Numbered from the stretch's first letter, positions 45,965 through 56,986 are shown. The stretch: 64,000 nucleotides of DNA from Eriocheir sinensis (GCF_024679095.1 NC_066518.1:10325583-10389582), one strand, 5' to 3'. A program made the numbers and translations. Notes: generated from the sequence alone by a model not told the origin.

Positions 45965-46600
45965 ATATGCCGTTTCTCCCTCTCTTCCTTCCTTTGCTGT
46001 TATTGTTCATCCTTTGCTATCTTATTCCTTTGCTTTATCATTCTTGTTATCTCTCTTCATCTTCCTTTCCTCTCTTCTTTCTATTTCTATTTCTATTTCG
46101 TACCGTTTCTTTCTTTGCTTCCTTCATTTGCTTCCATTGTTCCTTATTGTTTTTGCATCTTCCTTTCCTCCACTCCTCTTTCTCTCTCTCTCTCTTCCTC
46201 TTTCTCTTTTTTTTTAAACATCCCCGCCTATAACGCCATACAGTTTCTCCCTTTTCTTCCTTAATTCCTTTGCCTCCGTTGTTTCCTTTTCTTTCTGCAT
46301 CTTCCTTTCCTCCACTCCTCTTTCTCTCTCTCTTTCTCTTTCTCATACAGTTTCTCCCTTTTATTTCCTTCTTTTGCTTACATTGTTCCCTTTTCTTTCT
46401 GCATCTTACTTTCCTCTCTTCGTTCTTTCTTTCTCTCTCTTTTTCTTATACCGTTTCTCCCTTTCTTTCCTCCTTTGCCTGCTATTTCTCCTTTTTCTTT
46501 CTTCCTCTTCCTCTCTTCGTTCTATTTATCTCTTTCTCTTACACCGTTTCTTCCTTTCTTCCTTCCTTTGCTTTTACTACGTATTGTTCCTTTGTATTCC
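45965..46600. repeat. Diverged inverted copies of the 93-bp unit
   Basis: The phrase CCGTTTCTCCCTTTCTTYCC followed by TTTGCCTGCTATTTCTCC, the reverse complement of the 93-bp unit, recurs about six times (near 45969, 46101, 46236, 46349, 46449 and 46540) with spacings from about 135 down to 91 bp. The unit near 46449 is the closest match. Confidence 0.75.
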
Positions 46601-46609
46601 TTCTATCTC

Positions 46610-47540
46610 TTCCCTTTCTTCCTCTTCTCCCTCTCTTTCCTTGCTTGTCCCCACTCATTCTTTCTCCCTTCCTTCCTTTGCATCCTTCTATTCCTTTTAC
46701 TTTCATCTCCCTCTTCCCTCTTCCTTTCTCCCCCTTTTTCCTGTTTGACTCCCCCAACATTTTCCCTTATTTCCCGCTTTTGCTTATTGCTGTTCCCTTT
46801 CTCTCATACTCTCCCTCTCCTCTTTTTCTCCCTCCTCTACTCCCTCTCTTCCCTCGCTTGCCTCCCAGCCACTCTTTCCGCCATCCTTTCCTCTCCTCAC
46901 TCACTTTGATCGATCATGCAAAATCCTTGATACTCATATCGGATTAAATTTGGGAAGAAATGAATAAAGGAAAAATATATAAAGTAAGAAGAGAAGGGAG
47001 ATAGTAAAGGAGGGAACGAAAGAGTGAATAAATGAATGAAGGAAGGAATGAAGGAAGGAAGGAGGGAAAGAATGTAAGAGGGAAGGAAAGAATTTAAATA
47101 GGGAGGGAGGGAGAAGGACCGAATGAACGAACGAAGATAGAAGTGAGCGAACAAATGAAGGAATAATCAACCGAACGAAAGAGGGAAATAGCGGACAGAA
47201 ACGAACGAGCGAACGAACGACCCAACCAGCAAACAAGCGTCGGCAAGAATACATAAAAAGAAGAAAAGCTAAAGAAAGAAGAAACTTGACAGAGGATGGG
47301 GACTGCGTGGGAAGGGGGGGGTGGGATGGGGGGGGGGGGGCGATGGAAAGCAAGGAGAATGAAAACAGGAAAAAAAGGAGTGACGGAAAGAAAAAAGGAA
47401 AGGTGGAAGAAACGAAGAGACAAATGAAAAACGCATAAGGACATGAGGCGAAAAAAAGAAGAGAAGGGGGAAGAAGGAGAAGGAGAAAAAAGAACAAGTG
47501 GAAGGAAGGGATGAGAGAGTGAAGTCATGTGGGCGGGAGG
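46610..47540. other. Pyrimidine then purine low-complexity domains
   Basis: C/T-rich to about 46910, A/G-rich from about 46950, with GAAGGAAGGA runs near 47030-47080 and a G-run cluster at 47311-47342. Confidence 0.6.
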
Positions 47541-47546
47541 AAGAGA

Positions 47547-47685
47547 ACGAGGGAGGGAAAAAGGGAGGAGGAACTGGAATCGTAGGCGGAGACAGGGAGG
47601 AAACAGCAGCAGGAGGAGGAGGAGGGAGAAATGGTGGTTAGCAGGGAGGAAGAGGAGAAGGGTCGGCGGGGAGGGGAAGGAGATG
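47547..47685. repeat. Inverted repeat, left arm
   Basis: Contains AGGAACTGGAATCGTAGGCG, ACAGGGAGGAAACAGCAGCA and GGTCGGCGGGGAGGGGAAGG. Its reverse complement is at 48781-48924, more than 90% identical by eye apart from the length of an AGG run. Confidence 0.88.
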
Positions 47686-47981
47686 GGCAAAGAAGGGAAA
47701 CAACTGATAAAGTCCAATTCCCATCTGATATTGCACCGTGGCGACGTCGATGCTCGGCTGCGGGTCTGGACTGCTGCTTCCGTGTGCCAGGAGACGGAAG
47801 GAAGGCAAGACGGGACAAGTGTTGAGAGGAAGAAGAGGAGGCGGCTGGTTGGCTGTTTATATGGGTGGTATTAAAAGACACTTTCACTTCTCACATCAAC
47901 TATTTCTAATGGTCAAAGGAGGGGAGGGGTCAGTCGGGTCTTAATGAGTGTTTCTTTAGGTTCAGGATATAGAGGAAGGGT

Positions 47982-48092
47982 CAAACCACCACCAGTGTCA
48001 TAAAACTACTACTGGAAATGCCCAAAACTCCTACGAAAGCCTTGTCAAATTATGTGAACTTGGGCGACAAAGCGTTTAGCAATACCACCCTA
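47982..48092. repeat. Dispersed repeat, copy 2 (pair with 22.65 kb)
   Basis: Reads AAACCACCACCAGTGTCATA, then CTCCTACGAAAGCCTTGTCA and GGGCGACAAAGCGTTTAGCA, matching copy 1 with scattered substitutions. Confidence 0.75.
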
Positions 48093-48099
48093 TGTCTCC

Positions 48100-48780
48100 C
48101 TTTCTCTCTATGTCTTTCTCTTTCGATCTGTATATCTATCTGCCTATCTGTAGCGGTATTTTTACTAGTCTCTATCTATCCCTCAATCTGCCTAGTGGTA
48201 TTTTAACTTGTCTCTTCTCCCGTTTCCTCTCTCTATCTAACTGTCTCTCTCCCTGTCTATTTATCTGCCTATCTAGTGGCATTTTTAATTCTCCATCTAT
48301 CCATATCTCTGCCTGGTGGTATTTTAACTTTTCTCCCTCTCCTTATCTCTCTCTTTCTGCGTGTCTAGTGGTATATTGGCATGTGTCTCTTGGAAGTCTG
48401 TCTGTCTGTCTGTCTGTCTGCCTGTCTGTCTGTTTGTTTGTCCGTCATTTACTAACTTTTATGTTGACACCAATTACTGAACAGTGCAGTGATGATTATT
48501 GGTTCGTCGTTTCTTGGCGCCGCAACATCTGGGTCATATGGCGCCGTGAACAATGCAGTTATTTCTATTCTTTGATATCCTTTTGAACAGTGCAACTAAT
48601 TTTGTTTAACCTTCATATCCTTTTTTATTTAATACTAAGACTCTACACTTTCTCGTATCGTTTCCATCCCACGCCCATTTCCTTGTTTACATTACTTCCC
48701 TACCCTTCTACTTAACCTTCGCCTCCCCCTCCCACCCCTAACCCTCTTATTTTACCTATGCCACCCTCACCTTTGCCTTT
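48100..48780. other. CTAT/CTGT-rich then unique sequence, no gene
   Basis: CTATCTATC and CTGTCTGTC runs (48100-48430) with loose repeats of GGTATTTTAACTT. No supported frame. Confidence 0.55.
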
Positions 48781-48924
48781 CACCTCCTTCCCCTCCCCGC
48801 CGACCCTTCTCTTCCTCCCTGCCAACCACCCCTTCTCCCTCCTCCTCCTCCTCCTCCTGCTGCTGTTTCCTCCCTGTTTCCACCTACGATTCCAGTTCCT
48901 CTTCCCTTTTTCCCTCCCTCTCTC
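48781..48924. repeat. Inverted repeat, right arm
   Basis: Reverse complement of 47547-47685, including CTGCTGCTGTTTCCTCCCTG and CTACGATTCCAGTTCCTC. The arms are about 1.1 kb apart. Confidence 0.88.
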
Positions 48925-49080
48925 GCCCCTCCTCCGCCACGGACCGCCTGCCGAGATGGAAGGTCTTGACTCTCGGAAGGTCGGCCGCCGCGTCTGCAAA
49001 CTGTTTCCGCCTTCATTATGCACGGCTCTTCCGGTTCAGCATGTCGGAGCGCTGCCCTTACTTCCTGACTTGACCCTTGC

Positions 49081-49082
<2 letters not shown>

Positions 49083-49160
<78 letters not shown>
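49083..49160. repeat. (CT)n microsatellite
   Basis: About 39 CT units. Confidence 0.95.
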
Positions 49161-49161
<1 letters not shown>

Positions 49162-49598
49162 ATTTCCTTATAATAAGAGAAAAAAAGAGAGAAAGATAGA
49201 ATGAAAAAAGAAAAGAAAAGAAAGAGAAAGATAGAGAAAGAAAAACAGACACACATATACACATATGAAGGTATACAAAGAATTTTTTTAAGTAAAAACA
49301 TGAAACTTTAGCAGCCAAATTTGACAAGTGACGAAAATGAAATATATGCAGCAATGTAGGAAAAGCATACTTCAACATAGAGAAAACTGTCAAATAATTA
49401 AAAGAAAAAGAGTAGAACCTCAAAACAAGTGAATAAAAATTTTGGAGGCAAGAGCTTTATTTATAACTTCCTATATAACTTTTTTTTTCGGCGAGATGAA
49501 CTTTCCACGTGGGACTTGGAGGAACGGAGAGTATATTTACATTACCGAGGAGTTTTAATCATGAACTTTGGCAGAAAAAAATCCCGTGTTCCCGTGTA

Positions 49599-49865
49599 CT
49601 AGTGTTGCAGTGCTTCCCCGGCCTGCTGACCTGAAGACTGACGAGCCTCCATGTTACCTGTCGCACTACACAACACCTGCGGCCACTCGGACGGTGAAAT
49701 GCCACCTCTGACGCGACCCTTACTCAGAGGTTCTTCATGGCGGTTTATGTTATTTTGTTCAATTTTTCGGTTTATTCTATCAAAAGCAAACGAGTGACAT
49801 AATAGACATAATAGTGCAATAAGTAAATATGTAGAGTAAATGGCGATGAATTTAGAGTGGCGCAT
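49599..49865 (-). CDS. Possible small secreted protein (88 codons)
   Basis: An ATG-started minus frame of 88 codons opens with MRHSKFIAIYSTYLLIALLC then LLCHSFA, a textbook signal peptide (basic n-region, long hydrophobic core, small residue at the likely cut). The remainder begins FDRINRKIEQNNINRHEEPL and is polar. It stops at TAG or may be spliced earlier, since GCGACAG|gtaaca and CCGCAG|gtgttg lie inside the frame. No family recognised and no promoter evidence; chance remains possible. Confidence 0.3.
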   Translation of the reverse strand: MRHSKFIAIYSTYLLIALLCLLCHSFAFDRINRKIEQNNINRHEEPLSKGRVRGGISPSEWPQVLCSATGNMEARQSSGQQAGEALQH

Positions 49866-49869
49866 TATT

Positions 49870-50340
49870 ATATATATTTTGAGTCAATATGAAAGAAAAA
49901 TATAAAGAGTTTTCTTCACGGCGCAGAGAAAATAAATCTAATGAAGAGAAGCAGCACAAAGGAAAAGCGGAAACGCAATTTTGGGGAAGTAAGTAACCTC
50001 ATTAGCGCTGCCTCCCAGACCCGCCACGCCGCCGGAACCGCAACTTTGACGAACACAACGAGAAAAGTACGAGGGCGAGGCAGAGGCAGTAAGTTTGTTT
50101 CAAAAACAGATATACTTCACAACGAACTTTATATTCCTTACAGATATAAAAAATGATATTACGCTTAAATAAAGTCCTTGGCACCGACTTCATATATCCT
50201 TTGAGTCTTGAATATGTCACACACTATCTCCCCTCTCATAAAAAAGCGTCAAACTTCATTAGTAGCCAGTGTAATGCCATGATCCAGAGACCCACTTTCA
50301 AGTCCCGACCGACGTTGAAAGCAGAAAATTTTCTGCCATC
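49870..50340. other. Unique sequence, no gene seen
   Basis: AT-rich with short frames of 71-90 codons on both strands that lack splice or protein features. Confidence 0.5.
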
Positions 50341-50345
50341 GCCGA

Positions 50346-50491
50346 TTTTTTTTTATTTATTTACAGCTAAGGAGACAGTTCAAGGGCGTAAAGAAAAATA
50401 TAAAAAAAAGCCCGCTACTTGCTGATCCTGAATAGAGGTTAAAGGAGTGTCCAAAAAGAGAGGTCAATTTCGGGAGGAGAGGTGTCCTGAT
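50346..50491 (-). mobile_element. Truncated LINE 3'-tail copy
   Basis: Minus-strand text from ATCAGGACACCTCTCCTCCC through GAAATTGA to the TAAATAAATAAAAAAA end. Its upstream edge falls at (T)ATCAGG, the same point as the copies at 21.3 and 51.2 kb. Confidence 0.85.
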
Positions 50492-50567
50492 GAATAGCCG
50501 AAGAAAACCCAAATGCTGTCCTAATGAACGCTTATTAACCCTGACGATAGCAAATATCTCACAGGAG

Positions 50568-50727
50568 GATCTGGGGGAGCTCCGGGGTGTATCATGAGCA
50601 GAGCAAGAATGATGCCACTATAAAATACTTGTCTGTGCTACTAACAGGCTGGAGCTGATCAAAAGGACCCATCAAGAAAGCCTACCTGTGCAATGGCCAA
50701 ACGCGCGCGCTCTACCAACTGGCTTTT
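50568..50727. mobile_element. SINE-like element with tRNA-like head
   Basis: Plus-strand blocks GGGGGAGCTCCGGGGTGTAT, GAGCAGAGCAAGAATGATGC, CACTATAAAATACTT and GGACCCATCAAGAAAGCCTA match the element at 40.36 kb in order. The far end, read on the minus strand, is GCCAGTTGGTAGAGCGCGCG, which resembles a tRNA D-arm/A-box region. I could not find a matching B-box, so a tRNA-derived SINE is inferred, not shown. Confidence 0.5.
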
Positions 50728-50854
50728 TTTTTTTTTTACGGTAAAGGAAACAGCTCAAGGGCAAAAAAAAACAATAATGAAAAAAAAACCCGCTAGTCAT
50801 TGCTCCTATGAAAAGAGTTGAGAGGAGAGGCCGAAAGAGAGGTCAATTTCGGGG
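50724..50854 (-). mobile_element. Truncated LINE 3'-tail copy abutting the SINE-like element
   Basis: Minus-strand text from CCCCGAAATTGACCTCTCTT to TACCGTAAAAAAAAAAA; it joins the tRNA-like head of the element at 50568-50727 directly. Confidence 0.8.
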
Positions 50855-51153
50855 TGGTGAAGTAGTTTGTTTCCCTGGATCCTTTTCGTTCCTCCCTAAT
50901 CCTGTTCCCCAAGCAATAGATCTTAAAAAAAATCCTCCTGGACAAGAAGACTAAAGGGAGAATAGGGAGGCGTCCTTCCCCTTCCCTTCCCTCTGTGTTT
51001 CTCTCCTTTATCCTTCTCTTTATTTTATCTTTACTTTCGTTTCCCTGCATTTTGTTTCCTGCGTTTCTTTTTTCCTTCCTCTTTGTCCTTTCTCTTTAGC
51101 CTAATAAGCTTGTTTTTCTCTTTTATTTTTCATCCATCTATCATCTATCTATG

Positions 51154-51303
51154 TATCAGGACCCGAAATTGACCTCTCTTTCAGCCACTCCTCTGCACTC
51201 TTTTTTTTTTTTTTTTGGAGCAGTAAGTAGCGGGGTTTTTTTATCATTATTGTTTTCTTTTCCTTTTCCCTTGAACTGTCTCCTTTGCTGTAAAAAGAAA
51301 AAA
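51154..51303 (+). mobile_element. Truncated LINE 3'-tail copy, plus strand
   Basis: Starts TATCAGGACCCGAAATTGAC (ten bases missing relative to the other copies) and runs to TGCTGTAAAAAG. The T-run and A-run are longer than in the reference copy. Confidence 0.85.
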
Positions 51304-51309
51304 AGTCCC

Positions 51310-52140
51310 TCCTCAATCTAACCTCCTTTAACCATTTGCCTTTTTTTTTTCCCCCGTTCATTTTCTCGTCTCTGACATTTTTCTAACATTTTCTCTCCTT
51401 TTCCTGTTTTTCTTTTTCCTTTCCTCCACTTCCTTCCCTTGCTTTCCATTCCCTTCTCTTCATCCCTAAACGTGACTTTTTGATGGCAATAATTCTATGG
51501 GTTTTTTTTTTCAGCCTTACAATTGAAAAAAAAAAAAAAAGGAATCAATCAACACCGTAATTGATGGACATAATTTTTAAGATACGACCCATCATCTCCC
51601 CCCTCCCCTCAAAGACAAAAAAAAAAAGAGACTAACGTTAAAGAAAGGCATATTAAGTGAGCAAGGAAAAATCAAGAGGGGAGAAGGAAAATATATGCGA
51701 AAAGTGTAGCAACAGTTTAAAACTCTTCAAAGAATCGCCAAGTTCCATGTCCCGCCGGAGCTACGCATGAGGGCCTTCTGGAGGACGACATAAAGAGCTT
51801 AAAACTATGAGAGGTTATTAGGCTCAGTAAATAGGGATGGTGGTTGTACTGGTGGTAGTATTGGTGGTGGTGGTGATGGTGGTGGTGGTATTGGTGGTAT
51901 TGGTGGTGATTATGATGGTGGTAAAGGTGATGCTGATGGTGGTGTTGTTAGTGGTGATGATGTTGATAGTGGTATGGTCAAATAGGTGTTGACAGGAATT
52001 AAAAACAGCATACAACTGCAAAAGACAACAACAACAACAACAAGAACAATAAAAAAATAAAAAAAATAGCAACACACACTGTGGATAAGACCTGCCAATC
52101 TGTTTTCCCTCCTCCCTGCAATACCTCCTCCATGTTTTCT
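51310..52140. other. T-rich, then GGT-rich sequence; no gene
   Basis: Several T- and A-homopolymers of 9-16 bases; 51835-51985 is a GGTGGT/GATGGT degenerate triplet stretch. Confidence 0.55.
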
Positions 52141-52145
52141 TAACG

Positions 52146-52230
52146 TGTGTGTGTGGGTGTGGGTGGGTGGGGGTGGGTGTGGGTTGGGGTGGGGGTGCGT
52201 GCGTGCGTGCGTGCGTGCGTGGGTGGGAGG

Positions 52231-52284
<54 letters not shown>
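52146..52284. repeat. G-rich GGGT tract, GCGT run and (GT)n
   Basis: 52155-52196 holds at least eight runs of three or more G with loops of one to three bases. It is followed by GCGT repeats and a GT tract (52236-52284). Confidence 0.92.
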
Positions 52285-52285
<1 letters not shown>

Positions 52286-52596
52286 CCCTCTCCATTTCAT
52301 CAATCTTTTCTTCTAAACATAAATAAAAGAGGAGGCAGAGTGGAAACAACATCAACTATTATGGTTTGCTCGACCTGACTTATCACTGTTTCTAAGCCCC
52401 AACTCATGGAGCTTCTGACCCGCCTGGTGCACATGCTTGCTGAGCACTCGTAAAGGAAGTCCACAAACTGGTTAGTGGCTGCCTGGGCGCGGATAATTCA
52501 TCATGATGTTGTGAAGTGTGCCAAATGCAGACCCCTGATGTAAACATTTCGGAACTGACGCAACAGAAAAGGTAAGGTTGGAAACATACGCTAAAG

Positions 52597-52782
52597 ATGA
52601 GCGTTGCCTCAGTGCATATCTTTGTCATATTGACCTTTGCGCCAGTGGCGGGAAATAACCATTACTCTGGGACACAAGGCCAGGGTGACATCCGGGTTAC
52701 CACGTTTACCTTCCCCAGGTTTCTCCGGGAAGGAAAGATCAACAAATGGGTGAGCTGCGCGCCGACTACCCGGGCGGGGTAA
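52597..52782 (+). CDS. Possible small secreted protein or first exon
   Basis: An ATG frame begins MSVASVHIFVILTFAPVAGN, a plausible signal peptide, continues NHYSGTQGQGDIRVTTFTFP and stops after 61 codons. A donor (AAATGG|gtgagc) lies near its end at about 52749 and another (AGAAAAG|gtaagg) just upstream at about 52570, so it might be an internal piece of a spliced transcript. Unrecognised; modest support. Confidence 0.28.
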   Translation: MSVASVHIFVILTFAPVAGNNHYSGTQGQGDIRVTTFTFPRFLREGKINKWVSCAPTTRAG

Positions 52783-53047
52783 AATGATCAGGCATTGACA
52801 AAACAAAATGATTACTGCTGAGAATACTATAAATTAATTGCCTTCGAAGCAGACATTGACGACGCTCATGGTTGAACAAAGGGTCTCGATCTACAAGCTG
52901 ATCAATATTTTTGAGATAAGAAACATTAAAATATCTTTTTTTATGAAGGACTTCTGTCTTATCATCTAGTTTACTCTTTCGATTGGCTACGCACCAAATG
53001 AACATCGAATCAAAACTTCCCTACTGGAGGAATATAAGAAATATAAA

Positions 53048-53173
<126 letters not shown>

Positions 53174-53179
53174 ATATAT

Positions 53180-54120
53180 CACATATATATATACGCTACA
53201 TACATTTCAGAGAGAGGGAGACCATTACACACATAGATATATACATAATTCCATGTGTACGTTTCCTTGAAGTTATCCCGGTGCCTGGGACTGGTAAACG
53301 CGGCAACATTTCAGCGGCAAAACACTTTGTCCACCACCGGGTCAGAGGCCAATGACAGTCCGGCACCATGGCAACGCTGGTCGCTGCGTTCATCAACAAC
53401 GTTATCCTTCCTTGTCATCTGGGAGAGCAGGATTAAGTTATTAAGGATAAATCATCTGTTGCTGCTGCTGACGATATGTGTAAATATACATCCATCGTAT
53501 ACATAAGGCTTACTTACATTCTGAACACATACACGAACACGTTTAAATTCCCTTGATCGCTGCTGCGTCCCAAACACTTGCCTTGCCTCTCAACCGACAT
53601 GCCTTCTCAAAAGCAGCGAATGATTTTGCTTTGACTACCAAGTCGACGGTAGTTTGAAATGCGAGGTAAAGATCCATCTCATGACATCCTGTGAGCGAGA
53701 TATTTACTGAGGAGCTTTCAAACACGCTTCCTCAAACTATGGGTCAGGCGGCAACACCTAACGAGTGGAGGAGATGGTGGGGGGGGGTCATAATGATAGG
53801 TCCATGCTGGAATTTTGCAGAAATTGAACTGTTAACCCATTCCTCTCAAGTCTCACAGCTGCTTAAATCTCTTGGCAATGTTAATGAACCAAACGTGCAG
53901 AGTGACTCACAGGAACGAGAGAGAAACATACACAGATAAAAAACAAAAACATGCGACACTTCAATCATAGTCTTCTTGTATGGACGTAAACCTTTTCTCC
54001 ACAAAGACAGAAAATTCTGGCCTCCTTGTGGTCGTGGTACGCGTTGGGCTCCCTGCTTTCCCTCGTCCCTTCCCTTCCCTAGAGGCAAGACGTCAAAGAG
54101 TTACCTACATCCCTTCGATT
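53180..54120. other. Unique sequence, no firm gene
   Basis: Overlapping frames of 60-83 codons on both strands at 53196-53506 and 53543-53939, none with good splice bounds. Confidence 0.45.
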
Positions 54121-54149
54121 TTTCATGGTGCTGGAGACATTCTTTTCCC

Positions 54150-54290
54150 TCTTTCCTTCCCCTTTGTTCCCGACTTCCTTCCCTATTTTCTTCCCCTTTG
54201 TTCCCGATTTTCCTTCCCTTTTTCCTTCCCTTTTGTCCCCGATTTTCCTTCCCCTTTGTTCCCGATTTTCCTTCCCCTTGCTCGCTTCTT
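54150..54290. repeat. ~26-bp pyrimidine-rich minisatellite
   Basis: TTCCTTCCCCTTTGTTCCCG then ATTTTCC repeats about five times with small changes. Confidence 0.8.
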
Positions 54291-54313
54291 CAGCTCACAC
54301 GTTCGTCTTTCAG

Positions 54314-54475
54314 CTAACTAACGATGGCCTCTCAAACTTGCTGATTAACATTTGCTTCGACTCCTCCGGCGACGCAAGTAATATTGGAGCATGGGAAGGA
54401 GGAGGAGAGCCGGAAAGGTCTTGCAGAGATAGCCAGCCAATTTCCCGGCCAGTGTTAAGTTGTCTAGAATCATAG
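54314..54475 (+). CDS. Candidate terminal exon
   Basis: Behind the pyrimidine minisatellite and an acceptor (acgttcgtctttcag), 54 codons read LTNDGLSNLLINICFDSSGD, ASNIGAWEGGGEPE and onwards to TAG at 54473-54475. Composition is protein-like and the acceptor is strong. No poly(A) signal is evident before the GT tract, and no upstream partner is known. Confidence 0.3.
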   Translation, partial: LTNDGLSNLLINICFDSSGDASNIGAWEGGGEPERSCRDSQPISRPVLSCLES

Positions 54476-54510
54476 CGGGAACATACTGCCTAGAGATGAT
54501 GCGGCCAGAC

Positions 54511-54511
<1 letters not shown>

Positions 54512-54567
<56 letters not shown>
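54512..54567. repeat. (GT)n microsatellite
   Basis: About 27 GT units ending in GGGGGGAGAG. Confidence 0.95.
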
Positions 54568-54569
<2 letters not shown>

Positions 54570-54654
54570 GGGAGAGTGGTGTTTGTTTGTTTGTGTGACT
54601 GATTGTTTGTATGTTTGCTTGCTTGTGGGTTTGAGTGTCATTAAATATCTATGT

Positions 54655-55000
54655 ACCCAACTATATATCTATCTATCCATCAATCGAACTGCTCATTAAA
54701 CATGTATCTATCGTACCCAACCTATGTATGTATGTATCTATGTATGTACGTATGTATGTCTCTGTCTGTCTGGTTACCTATTCATCAAAGTCGATAAAAT
54801 ATAAATATACTCATCAGTCTATATGCTAACACAATTTCTACATTTTTGTATCTATCTATCTATTACTGTCTGTCTATCTTTATGTCAGCCTATCTATCTA
54901 ATGGCTTATCTAGCTCTCTATTTCAATCTATCTGTCTATTCACCCATATATCTGTCTATCAATGTGTGTTTGTCTGTCTCTCTGCCTGTCTGTCAGTTGT
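54655..55000. repeat. CTAT/CTGT/TATG degenerate tetranucleotide stretch
   Basis: ATCTATCTATC, TATGTATGTATC and GTCTGTCTG runs intermixed over about 340 bp. Confidence 0.85.
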
Positions 55001-55034
55001 GTTTGTCTCTCTTGGAAGCAGATTTGACTTCCAG

Positions 55035-55233
55035 CAAACGCCACTTTAAAACACTTGCCCGCGCCACGAACAGGGTGGGGCCGACCAACAGGCTTCACCA
55101 GGAAAGCTCACCAGCAGTACAGGCCAAACAAACAAACAAGAAAAAGGTCACTCTGCCACCCTCGCGTCCCTACACCCTCGCGCCAAGACAACAGCGCCGC
55201 CAATACCCAAAATTAAAGTCAAACATCGTGTAA
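55035..55233 (+). CDS. Candidate terminal exon, basic product
   Basis: After an acceptor (agatttgacttccag) the frame reads KRHFKTLARATNRVGPTNRL, HQESSPAVQAKQ, then a basic tail and stops at 55233. GC content rises here. An internal AAAAAG|gtcact is a poor donor, so I favour a terminal exon. No domain recognised. Confidence 0.27.
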
Positions 55234-55499
55234 TCGAGAACCCGCGCGGGGATGAGAACATTTTTTCGTCATTATTCCGTCGCCTGGATACACAAAATTT
55301 TTCCCTCATTAATCCGTCGCTTCGATATACAACTTTTGGCGCAGCAATTTACCCTGAGCAATACGATGTCGTCTGCAATTGTTTGAGTCACGCCAAAAAA
55401 CAAATGAGCAACAACACTCTTCCCGTAAATTGCTTTCGCGCCCAAATGATGAAAGAAAATAGTCAGAGATGATGATTCTGATATTTGTTGAGGTCGTTT

Positions 55500-56335
55500 T
55501 AGCTGTCTGGTTCCTTGTGACCCAGTCCTGACCGAGGTCGGACGTGGGTCATGGCGCTCCGAAAGGAGCAGCCCGGGGCCAGCCTGTTGGCCTCTCCCTT
55601 TCCCCTTCATCCCCGTCTCCCCTTTCATCAAGAAACACTACTAAGCAAGTTATTTTTTGTGACATTAAGTGATATCATGGTGACAGTCTGACAGAGTGAG
55701 TGGAGTGCGTGTGTGGTGCCGGGAAGACACAGATCGCCGAGTCTGTCGCCGCCGCGACCTTCCTTCAAGTCCATGCCGACGCCCCGAGGTCTCCCCCAGG
55801 CTCACCAGCCCGCCCATCCTGCTGTTGAAGTCTGGTCAGGTGCAGTGCAGTGGAGGCTTCGTCACTCAGGTGGGGGCAATGTTCAGTCTGCTCAGGACCA
55901 GGCTGTGCAGTCTGTTCCCAGGAACAGCAGCGAGTCTTCACATCTGTCTCGCCACCTGTATTGGATTAGCACTTCACCGCTAAGCCCCTTTCTGAGTGAC
56001 CACCGATACCGCCTCTACCTGCTCCCAGGCCACCTGCTGCTACCTGACCCAGCATTTTGACCTGGGTATGACCTCGGATTAACAACTACTAGCCTTCCAG
56101 AAGAGGATTACCTTCCCGCCTCATCGCTCTACCACACCGCACTCCACCACCTCCTCACCACTCAAGCATCACCACAACGTTCCCTCCGTTAATGTAAATT
56201 ACCTACCCCCACACCCCTTTCATATTGTATTTTTTTTATATAGTTACACTTTGTAATTTTAATATGTACATTTTCAGCCTAACGGCTGCCATCTGCGAAA
56301 TAAACCGATTATTATTATTATTATTATTATTATAC
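55500..56335 (+). other. Transcript-like 3' end or retroelement 3' end
   Basis: GC-rich sequence (55690-56060) with a 115-codon plus frame of no recognised family grades into AT-rich text. It ends with GCCTAACGGCTGCCATCTGC, AATAAA at 56299-56304 and an (ATT)n tail at 56309-56333. A poly(A) signal directly followed by a short-repeat tail is typical of a LINE-derived or other retroposed 3' end; a genuine terminal exon is the other reading. Confidence 0.4.
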
Positions 56336-56615
56336 ACACGTATTCAAACAAACATAACCCGGCGTCTTAGTCCTTTAGTTCCCCTTCCTTTCACCTCTAG
56401 TCGCCCTTTACGCGTTCCAAGAAAGCCTCCATGCCGAGTAAGCTGACACCCGCTTCCCGTCAGACCCCGACATCTGCCCCGAGGCATAACACAACACCTG
56501 ACGGGGGCAAGGGGGACGGCTGTATTGTTGAGGTGCGCCGCTGCAGTATCGCAATTACGACTTGTAGTGTGGAGGACGCCTTAAGGGATGCTGCAGCGCT
56601 TATGTGAGAGACGAG

Positions 56616-56986
<371 letters not shown>

